DNA of 5,948 nucleotides from the NCBI GenBank assembly GCA_002699335.1, contig PACG01000224.1, forward strand, positions 23,690 through 29,637. Direction: 5' to 3'. The notes below the pieces were generated by a model, which made no database searches, was not told the origin of the DNA, and saw nothing but the letters and a program-made list of their open reading frames with translations. Position numbers and translations under genes: made by a program. Every line of letters begins with the position of its first letter. Position 1 is the stretch's first letter. This DNA comes from Candidatus Poribacteria bacterium (GTDB lineage: Bacteria; Poribacteria; WGA-4E; UBA9662). Positions 1-5,601 of the stretch are shown piece after piece.

Positions 1-135
1 AGACGAACTAGAAGTATTGGCTAGACGGATGGCCCCCGTAGGACTACTTTGGAAGACGGACCGACGGATCTCTGCTTCAAAAGACCGTTGAGGGAATATC
101 CCAACTCTATAGGATTGATGGGGATTGAGAACTTA

Positions 136-173
136 GTTTGTTAGGAATCGATTTCTCCCGATTTCTAACAAAC
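136..173 (+). repeat. Inverted repeat, 15-bp stem with 8-base loop
   Basis: Bases 136-150 pair with 159-173 across loop 151-158. Fourteen pairs are Watson-Crick; the remaining one is G:U if the plus strand is transcribed, but would be C:A on the other strand. No T-run follows, so it is a poor intrinsic terminator. It lies inside the broken glycosidase reading frame and may be a chance fold or a small insertion. Confidence 0.5.
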
Positions 174-592
174 CTACATGGATTAACCTCCTGGACGGAC
201 GACGACCGGACTAAGCATTTCCGTGGACTCCGTCGACACCAGATCACTTCGATCTTCCTTCAAATTACATCTCCGATAACCTGAAACTCGAGCTAGATTT
301 GGGCATCGTGGAAAATATTGCTGAGGTAAGAATGAACGGAACGGAGGCAGGAACCCAATGGATGCAGGGATAGGTTTTGACATCACAACTCTGGCTAGGG
401 AAGGACTCAACTCCCTATTGGTTGATGTTGAAAAGACCCTCGCCAACCGGGTTTCTGGACTCAAGGAACTTCCACCAGTACCGGATCGGTTGAGGTCGTG
501 ATTTAAGGATGGGAAAAACACCCTCACCCAACCTCAGGATTACTCGGACCGGTTCAAATCAAGGCCTTAGGTCGGCTCACTTTTGGAATGCA

Positions 593-606
593 TTAGGGAT
601 CCCTAA
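593..606. repeat. 14-base perfect palindrome at the glycosidase stop codon
   Basis: TTAGGGATCCCTAA is its own reverse complement and its last three bases are the TAA stop of the upstream remnant. It sits at the tail-to-tail junction with the lipoprotein gene. There is no loop or T-tract, so a terminator role is not supported; it may be chance. Confidence 0.4.
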
Positions 607-628
607 GGAAACTTTAATCGTAAATTAC

Positions 629-1213
629 TTACTGGACGGGAGTTTTGATTTCCTTTATTAGTTTATGGTCTTCGTTACTATAGAAATCAACTGCTCTAAT
701 TTTCCACTCTCCATTTTTATCCTTGCGCAACGCTGCCAAATAGTTTGCGGATCCTCCCCAGGCTCGCACCGTTTTCCCACGAGCTGTTGCATTTTTAGCT
801 CTGGAGTCAATCCCAATCTGCTCGGCTAAACCTGGAACTGGGTTATGACCTATTTTTTTCTTGGTTAGTTCAAAATCCTCTTTAATCCCACTCCATTTCT
901 CTGTAAGCATAAAGGCTCCCCAACCATGTTTCCCTATAAAGACCTCGGGCTTTTCTAGTTTCAGCCAATATTTCATAGCTTCGTCCAGATCATTCGCAGC
1001 GTGAGTAGCAGTGTGTGCTGCAAGCATTTGGTTGATTTTTTCTTCTTCGGCGCTAAAGTCTATTTCTACTTGAATTACCTCCTCAGTAACTTGCGACTGC
1101 GGTTTAGTAATAGTCGTAGACGGCTTGTCGTTATCACTTCCACAAGCAATAGTAAACAGGACACAGCAGAAGATGGTAATTGTAGTAAGACGTAAACTTG
1201 AATTGATCATCAT
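629..1213 (-). CDS. NTF2/SnoaL-like lipoprotein
   Basis: An intact 194-residue protein. The N-terminus (MMINSSLRLTTITIFCC...) is a short basic-hydrophobic signal ending in FTIAC-GS, which fits a relaxed lipobox with Cys24 as the lipidated residue, so a membrane-anchored periplasmic or surface lipoprotein is likely. A 25-residue polar linker follows. Residues about 52-185 look like a cone-shaped NTF2/SnoaL/DUF4440 domain: helix EEEKINQMLAAHTATHAAND, then YW.K.EKPEVFIG, a WSGIKEDFE helix, and a last strand GEWKIRAVDFYS. Proteins of this fold are often small-ligand binders or orphan enzymes; the ligand cannot be inferred. The start is set by GGAGGT at 1219-1224, five bases before ATG 1213; a second ATG follows at once. 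It is unbroken, unlike most neighbours, and transcribed alone from the promoter at 1323-1350. Confidence 0.85.
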   Translation of the reverse strand: MMINSSLRLTTITIFCCVLFTIACGSDNDKPSTTITKPQSQVTEEVIQVEIDFSAEEEKINQMLAAHTATHAANDLDEAMKYWLKLEKPEVFIGKHGWGAFMLTEKWSGIKEDFELTKKKIGHNPVPGLAEQIGIDSRAKNATARGKTVRAWGGSANYLAALRKDKNGEWKIRAVDFYSNEDHKLIKEIKTPVQ

Positions 1214-1218
1214 TTTTG

Positions 1219-1224
1219 ACCTCC
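1219..1224 (-). promoter_or_regulatory. Ribosome binding site of the lipoprotein gene
   Basis: On the minus strand this reads GGAGGT, five bases before ATG at 1213. It selects the first of two adjacent ATG codons. Confidence 0.75.
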
Positions 1225-1322
1225 AATGGAATAAGTGAAAACAGTGTAAAAAGTGTTTTGTAAGGATTGGTCAACGAGTAGCGATTATACAACTGATATA
1301 GGTGGTTAGCTATCCGGCCCCA

Positions 1323-1350
1323 ATTATATCAGAAAAAAGAAATATATCAA
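1323..1350 (-). promoter_or_regulatory. Sigma70-type promoter for the lipoprotein gene
   Basis: On the minus strand, TTGATA (1350-1345), a 16-base spacer, then TATAAT (1328-1323). The -10 is perfect and the -35 matches five of six consensus bases. The start of transcription would be near 1316, leaving a leader of about 100 bases. A second TATAAT lies closer to the gene, near 1284-1289, but has no good -35. Confidence 0.55.
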
Positions 1351-1672
1351 TACAATCCCCAGTAAAGAACTAAGCTCAGCGATTGTAAATAGTTCGCCTG
1401 CGCTTTTGAACCTATAATTTTTCTTTATCGTTGTCGAACAGGGACCAAAACTTATCCGATACGATTTTTTCGGCCAATCTAATAGTAACCTAAAGTTTTT
1501 AGAATTTAGCGGTTAAATTTCGAGTAATAATTGCCCACGAGACACGGAAAAGATGGCATGATGCCATGAAATGTGAAAACTTTTTTAATTTTTGTATCAA
1601 TAATATCAATTGCTTAATGAATTAATCGCTAGACCTGAATCCCACGCATTTTAATAAAGATTGAAACAAATT
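1351..1672. other. AT-rich intergenic stretch without a recognisable gene
   Basis: Between the lipoprotein promoter and the LamG stop codon there is no reading frame of note on either strand. Stop codons are dense. The only structure seen is the 15-base palindrome at 1553-1567. Confidence 0.6.
1553..1567. repeat. Short palindrome ATGGCAT-G-ATGCCAT
   Basis: Perfect 7-base arms around a single central base. The size would suit a dimeric regulator, but it is not next to a promoter that I can see, and chance is possible. Confidence 0.35.
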
Positions 1673-2504
1673 CTACTGTTCGTCTTTAATTTGAGCCCAA
1701 CTAACTGCCAGTTTTGCTTTGGCATCAACAGGAAATGGATTGACTGGTACTGTGGCCAGATGCACCACCTCTTTGGCCGTCAAGGCACGATCGTAGAGAA
1801 AGAATTCATCCATGATTCCCTTAAACGCCCAATTAATACCTGTGGCTGTATCGAAAGTTCCGGCCTCCGACCCAATACCAATATAGCTGTAACGAGTAAT
1901 GGCCTTACCCATCACTTTGTGCGGTGATTTGACTTCCGCATCTAGCTCATCATCTATGCAGATGCGCTTGTTCTTACCATCAAAAAAGACTACCGCGTGG
2001 TGCCACTTATCGTCGGCAACCTTAGTTTTACCGTGCCAGTCGTGGATACCACAACAGGTATCAAAAGCAACATAGTCGAGATTGCCAAGTAGCAAGTAGA
2101 TCGTCACCGACACCAAAGCGGAAGAACTCGCTGCGATCCCAGGAGGCGATCATGCCGCGGCTGGGGGCTTTAACCCAGGCTACCAGAGTAATTTTCTCAA
2201 TGTTGTCTTTGGCGTAGCGGTATTTCCTGACTGCAATATAGTCGGGAGTGGCTCCCGCGAACTACATCCCATCACCAACTTTACCTTTAACCGTCTTCTG
2301 CTTGCCCTTGATCAGACCGTGATTCTTGTTGTCGGATAGGTCCTTGATATCTTTTCCTTTATATAGTGGTTTTCTCGAAACTGTAGTGGATCATCAGCCC
2401 TTTTTACTAATTTGAGCCTCCAGCGGGGAAACAAACCAGGTGGCTAAGATAACTAGAACTTGATTGAAGCAGTAGCTGCGAACTAAATATTGTTTGTTCA
2501 TCAT
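1673..2504 (-). pseudogene. Secreted LamG-like (concanavalin A-like) protein, frameshifted
   Basis: Starts at ATG 2504 with AAGGAG four bases upstream and encodes a signal peptide (MMNKQYLVRS...ILATWFVSPLEA). The start frame ends at TGA 2396-2394. A neighbouring frame continues as GLMIHYSFEK, the usual first strand of a LamG/laminin-G-like jelly roll; the original frame then resumes with YKGKDIKDLSDNKNHG and GKVGDGM. A TAG at 2264-2262 replaces the expected Gln before FAGATPDYIAV. A further slip near 2080-2115 follows FFRFGVGD. The last 130 codons are clean: VAFDTCCGIHDW, DDKWHHAVVFFDG, KRICIDDELD, YIGIGSE, FKGIMDEFFLYDRALTAKEV and a tail with KAKLAVSWAQIK. Such proteins are exported carbohydrate- or surface-binding proteins. 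The two early slips lie at A-runs (2402-2406 and 2373-2376) and compensate each other. Family assignment is firm; whether the breaks are real is not known. Confidence 0.8.
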
Positions 2505-2508
2505 AAAT

Positions 2509-2514
2509 CTCCTT
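2509..2514 (-). promoter_or_regulatory. Ribosome binding site of the LamG gene
   Basis: Minus strand AAGGAG, four bases from ATG 2504. It fixes the true gene start well upstream of the longest open frame, showing that the 5' part is coding although broken. Confidence 0.7.
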
Positions 2515-2600
2515 GCAGAAAGTGGATTGGAAATAGAGGTTGAGAAAACAGTAAGATCAGGATATCTGTTCCAACATGGACAACTGCATTCATATAACGC

Positions 2601-2629
2601 AGCATATCAAGCGGGAAGCGAGGTGTCAA
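2601..2629 (-). promoter_or_regulatory. Sigma70-type promoter for the LamG gene
   Basis: Minus strand TTGACA (2629-2624), a perfect -35, then exactly 17 bases and TATGCT (2606-2601), four of six for -10. The leader to ATG 2504 would be about 90 bases. Confidence 0.55.
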
Positions 2630-2642
2630 GGGGCAAATGCTT

Positions 2643-2857
2643 TCAGCCAGAACACAGGACCACATCGTAGTCTAACTTGAGAGTAACTTTCACCTCAGTT
2701 TTAGAAAAAGGATCCTTTTTTGCTACGCCGGTTACTTGGCCTCTGTGGTGACAGGGATTTTCAGTCTGGGTCTTGGGAGGGTTGTGGATAGCACAAATTT
2801 CTCCTTTTCAAGTTCTGCGATTCTTGCTATAGTTGTGCACCGAAAGATTTGATGATA
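2643..2857 (-). pseudogene. Unidentified coding remnant in two frames
   Basis: Two abutting minus-strand frames read as one protein piece. The upper (2857-2732) gives IARIAELEKEKF, then LPRPRLKIPVTTE before TAA. If one base is dropped near the GAGGCC at 2738-2745, the neighbouring frame continues GQVTGVAKKDPF, SKTEVKVTLKLDYDVVL and ends at TGA 2645-2643. The alternation of charged and hydrophobic residues looks protein-like, and G-x-V-x-G-V followed by V-x-V-x-L-x-L-D faintly recalls an MCE/MlaD domain, but this is too weak to name it. No start or ribosome site is seen. It overlaps nothing else that I recognise. Confidence 0.3.
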
Positions 2858-3053
2858 TTAACTTCCAACACGGTCGAGCGATTCACAAGATTCGATATTG
2901 GCACAGAATAAGGAAAGCGAGAAATAAATTTCAAAGAATTTTTAGATCTTCTTACCCTCACCTAAACTTGCCAAAATGTCAGAGAATCGGGTTCTGGGAG
3001 GTTCGTGGATCGTGAGCTGGATTGGGTTCTGGCACAAACTCGCTTTTTGGGTG

Positions 3054-3077
3054 GCGTCGTAGAAAATTCTACGACGC
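3054..3077 (+). repeat. Perfect 11-bp inverted repeat upstream of the porin
   Basis: GCGTCGTAGAA, two bases AA, then TTCTACGACGC. The folded form would have about ten pairs and a four-base loop. It lies 72 bases before the porin start, between it and the divergent LamG side. Neither strand has a T-run after it, so it is more likely a leader hairpin or protein-binding site than a terminator. Confidence 0.6.
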
Positions 3078-3136
3078 TAAATTTCGTTAATTCAAAAGAG
3101 ATGGGTTGTCTTGAGGTGAACAGCTAATTTAAATGG

Positions 3137-3142
3137 AAGGTG
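3137..3142 (+). promoter_or_regulatory. Ribosome binding site for the porin GTG start
   Basis: AAGGTG, seven bases before GTG 3150. It supports this rare start codon, which places a complete signal peptide at the N-terminus. Confidence 0.6.
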
Positions 3143-3149
3143 TTTTAAC

Positions 3150-4176
3150 GTGAAAAATAATGTTTCGCGAAGACTCATCATCTTGCTCACGACCTTACTG
3201 ATTAGTTATTCGATGTTATGGGCGGATGACGGAAAAATTAGCGGTTACTTTATTGGTGATTATTATCACATGTTGTCCTCTCACGACGAGAATCTAGAGG
3301 GGCGAAACGGTTTTCAATATCACCGAATCTACTTTCAATGCGATTGTAAGATCAAAGAGAATGATAACAGTCCGAATGATCTCGCTGTCCGTTTGCGGTT
3401 TGAAATGAACGGTGATTCACTTCCCGAAAAGGGTGATAAGATCAAGCCGTGTGTCAAAAACGGCTATCTTAAGTGGAAAAATTCGGACTGGAATACCGAT
3501 GTCCTGCTTGGCCTTTCCGGTACGCTGGTCTTGGCCAATACCGAAAAATTTTGGGGCGATCGTGCCCTGTCGAAAACACCGGAAGATCTGCACAAATTTG
3601 TTAGTTCGACCGATTTCGGAATCGCGATCAAAGGCAGTCTGGCAGATAAACCCATTAACTATCACGTCATGCTAGTGAACGGTTCCGGTACAAAAGCCGA
3701 TGCGGATTCAGATAAAAAAAGCGTATTTAGCGCTTGCCTTAAAACCGGTTGGTGGTTTGCTGATCGAGTGTTATGCCGACGCCGAAACCGGCGATGAACT
3801 CGATTTACTCTTTCACGGGCTGATTGGTTACCAAAACGATCTTTTTCAAAGGCGGTACGCTTTTCCCAATGGAAGCGGGAGAAAGCGAGCGGAAGATGGC
3901 CTCGGTCTTCGGATCGGCAAAGTTGATTGACAGTCTAAAAGTAGTCGGGCGCTTCGACAAAAATCTGGATCCGAATCCGAAAGGTGAAGGTATTCCATAT
4001 ACGCCGTATTCCAAAGCGGCGAGTGTAAACACCGTTATTTTCGGCCTGGATTGGTCGCCGGCGAAAAATGTTTACGCCCTTCCGAATGTCGTTGCGTCCT
4101 TTTATGACGAACTAGAAAAGGGCGAAAAACCAGACTTAGATCTTCAACCCGTTTAACCCTTTATTACAAATTCTAG
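3150..4176 (+). pseudogene. Outer-membrane porin (phosphate-selective porin-like), three frameshifts
   Basis: GTG start; signal peptide MKNNVSRRLIILLTTLLIS...LWA with likely cleavage before DDGKIS. The body shows alternating amphipathic strands of a beta barrel: SGYFIGDYYHML, FQYHRIYFQ, LAVRLRFEMNGDS, NGYLKWKN, a conserved-looking EKFWGDRALSKTPEDLHKF, then SSTDFGIAIKGSL. The first frame fails at 3741-3744 (AAAA); the next frame continues VGGLLIECYADAETGDELDL. It fails at 3842-3846 (TTTTT), and the third continues KGGTLFPMEAGE, SLKVVGRFDKNLDPNPKGEG, then stops at 4154. A missing C in CCC 4148-4150 gives RLTLYYKF and stop TAG 4174-4176, the aromatic C-terminus typical of barrel proteins. Removing one A and one T and adding one C gives 1026 bases, 341 residues. 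Would form a diffusion channel for small, perhaps anionic, solutes; the substrate is not shown. Confidence 0.82.
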
Positions 4177-4487
4177 AAGACGATGTCAATGTCGAAACAG
4201 GTCAGGAATTGATGGCTCTAACAAGCTACGGTGGTGAGAAAAATTTAGCGACTTGGAGCCCAAATAACCAGCGAACCGGCTTTCTAGACCGGCCCTCTAT
4301 TGCACCAACCCCGCAATGCTGTTGCGAGTGGTGCTATTTGCCAGTGGTAAAGGCCCGTGCTTCGGAGGGACAAGGAGTAATTAATTCGATCCTGCATACA
4401 GCGAAACCCGCTGCTGCGGTTCCCATCATTCGGAGAAAAGTTGATGTGGTAAGCTACCTGGCGCCATTTTTTAGCACGCCCAGTTAA
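4176..4487 (+). pseudogene. Fragment with a PD40/TolB-like beta-propeller repeat
   Basis: An open frame begins inside the porin tail and reads VETGQELMALTSYGGEK, NLATWSPNNQRTGFLDR. This matches the recurring pattern of WD40-like (PD40) propeller blades, LTS.GGE...P.WSPDG.RIAF. Only one blade is visible; full proteins of this type have several and are usually periplasmic. After about residue 45 the sequence (Cys-rich CCCEWC, then unremarkable) is not recognised, so the frame may be non-coding beyond that. An AGGA lies a few bases before ATG 4212, but a 92-codon gene of this family would be incomplete. Probably a decayed remnant. Its tail overlaps the DUF3137-like stop at 4471 on the other strand. 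Confidence 0.38.
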
Positions 4488-5241
4488 GTAGTAATTCGAG
4501 GGTCATGTAGATATCTTGAATGTCTTCAAAGGATTCCCTTTCACCCTTAAATTGAGATTCAAAAAAGTCGAGAGGTTTTATATAGTGAGGGTGAGGTACG
4601 CTAATAAAGAGATACTGATCAACGATAGAGAATTGAACAGGAGTATTAAAGTGTTCCTTTAAGCCAGTCAGAGACGAGATCAATCCAGGGAATAGGCTAG
4701 AGTGGATTGATGAGGAGGTCTTAGAACAAACAAAAAGTGTTAATATAAGTATAGGGTCCTCAAGGTCACATTTTGGAGCCATAAACATCAAAGCAATCCT
4801 TAGAGGCTAGAGGGGGTTTACGTTCAAGCCAGGAGTCATCTTTAGAAATCAAATGATTGAGCCCATAAAGTGAAACAAGGAATGGTTTTGAAAATTGAAT
4901 AACGATAAAGAACCCACTAAAGACCCAAGAACTTTTATAACCAGCATCGGTTTGAGCAGCAGAGATATTGAGATCATTTATTTGGCCTTGAATAAGATCA
5001 TTCCCCCTATAAATATTCATTTTCCAATAAAATAATTGGGATAATCCAATAATTTTTTAGGGATATGAGCGCCTGGATTATAGTTTGATGCGTTCGTGTA
5101 AGTGAAAGAGGGGTGAATAAATGAAATTAACTGTTGGATAACCGTTGATTTGTATTGTTTTGTTTGAGAAACAATAGCTGCAGCCCTGATCATAAACGGA
5201 ATCAACGCAACGAAATATTCCAAGAAAAACCATAAGAACAT
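4471..5241 (-). pseudogene. DUF3137-like protein split over three frames
   Basis: Three overlapping frames (5241-5017, 5020-4766, 4791-4471) form one protein. The first starts with a hydrophobic stretch, MFLWFFLEYFVALIPFMIRAA, then QYKSTVIQQLISFIHPSFTY. The second holds the most telling part: YRGNDLIQGQINDLNIS, WVFSGFFIVIQFSKPF, like the Y.GeDli.G.i...i.FSE...FkGlff...F of DUF3137. The third has LKEHFNTPVQFSIVDQYLFI and a tail DIQDIYMTLELLLN, like the family's ...vdsklYiai and final ieeLnLn. The joins fall at A-runs (minus strand), 5023-5020 and 4774-4771; adding one A at the first and removing one at the second restores 256 residues. DUF3137 proteins usually have an N-terminal helix and two membrane segments; here at most one remains and no ribosome site is seen, so the 5' end looks truncated. 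Function of the family is unknown. Confidence 0.6.
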
Positions 5242-5294
5242 AGTGTTAATAAAGAAAAGTTATAGTATGGCTTAGAGATAAAATAATATAGAAA

Positions 5295-5307
5295 TGCTGA
5301 ATCAGCA
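5295..5307. repeat. Short palindrome TGCTGA-A-TCAGCA
   Basis: Perfect six-base arms with one central base, about 55 bases upstream of the first DUF3137-like ATG, where an operator could sit. No convincing -35/-10 pair goes with it; chance is possible. Confidence 0.3.
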
Positions 5308-5463
5308 ATCGAGAACTAATATCGGTTAATTGCTAGCGTTCTGTATATGGACGACAATTAAGACGGTAATTTTAAGATAGCCAGCATAAGCAATTAAGCG
5401 TTCACTGAAACCCGCGCAAAAGATGACTGGTGTAGGGGGTAATCAGGCGGGTATCAGCTGCCC

Positions 5464-5550
5464 TTAGTTGATGCCCTTCTTCCTCAAGCCATTCCAATTT
5501 TCTTCTGCTGAACTGTATTTATATTCCTTTACAATCATTGGGTCAATCAT
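5464..5550 (-). CDS. Possible 28-residue ORF or gene remnant
   Basis: ATG 5550 opens a short frame, MIDPMIVKEYKYSSAEENWN then GLRKKGIN, ending at TAA 5466-5464. The composition is protein-like, with no rare codon clusters, and an AGGCAGG precedes the ATG, though it is close to the start and not a good ribosome site. I do not recognise it. It could be the tip of a lost gene or chance. Confidence 0.2.
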   Translation of the reverse strand: MIDPMIVKEYKYSSAEENWNGLRKKGIN

Positions 5551-5601
5551 CCTGCCTGCCTACTATTTGTAATATATTTATCTCTTAATATTTTTATATA
5601 T

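Larger units (their letters stand above)
1..606 (+). pseudogene. Glycosyl hydrolase C-terminal remnant (GH2/GH106-like), frameshifted
   Basis: No single long frame is open here, but consecutive pieces in the three plus frames read as one protein. From 186, one frame gives LTSWTDDDRTKHFRG, like the L-x-SWT...HFSGTATY motif of this family. A missing base near 224-230 moves to a second frame at 242: DHFDLPS, then LELDLG, then IAEVRMNGTEAGTQW. A second missing base near 365-375 leads to FDITTLAREGLNSL, TLANRVSGLKELPPVPD. This order (DLG...IAEVR.NG...G..W...F.DIT...NRL) is the C-terminal jelly-roll end of GH2-type and alpha-L-rhamnosidase-like (GH106) enzymes. TGA at 499-501 (probably CGA before) and TAG at 568-570 interrupt the last frame, which ends at TAA 604-606. 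Catalytic domains would lie upstream of the window, so substrate specificity cannot be read. The first 180 bases are open in pieces but not recognised. The gene meets the lipoprotein gene tail-to-tail with 22 bp between them. Confidence 0.62.
2858..3149. other. Leader region of the porin gene; no clear gene
   Basis: A 60-codon plus-strand frame (2833-3015) has no family features and no good ribosome site, so I do not call it. The minus strand has only short frames. The inverted repeat at 3054-3077 and the porin ribosome site are the only signals. Confidence 0.5.
5242..5601. other. AT-rich intergenic region, no recognised gene
   Basis: Between the DUF3137-like remnant and the dioxygenase stop. 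It holds a 13-base palindrome (5295-5307) and one 28-codon minus-strand frame (5464-5550). The rest has dense stops in all frames. No clear terminator follows the dioxygenase gene. Confidence 0.55.

Noticed and set aside
183..527. 114-codon minus-strand frame
   Set aside because: It is rich in Ser, Pro and Arg, lacks a ribosome site and any family motif, and lies opposite the plus-strand glycosidase remnant whose motifs are recognisable.
1661..1927. 88-codon plus-strand frame
   Set aside because: It is opposite the well-supported LamG C-terminal domain and has no family features.
2833..3015. 60-codon plus-strand frame
   Set aside because: It has no ribosome site and no recognisable family, and its amino-acid make-up looks like chance.
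3412..3675. Several overlapping frames on both strands inside the porin
   Set aside because: They are shadows of the porin frame, which has signal peptide, barrel strands and ribosome site.
5017..5020. ATGA overlap suggesting translational coupling of two genes
   Set aside because: The two sides are parts of one DUF3137-like protein, and the overlap results from a one-base slip in an A-run.
4471..5241. Programmed frameshifting of the DUF3137-like gene
   Set aside because: Two shifts in opposite directions and a truncated 5' end fit slippage or decay better. The same kind of slip hits the porin and the LamG gene.
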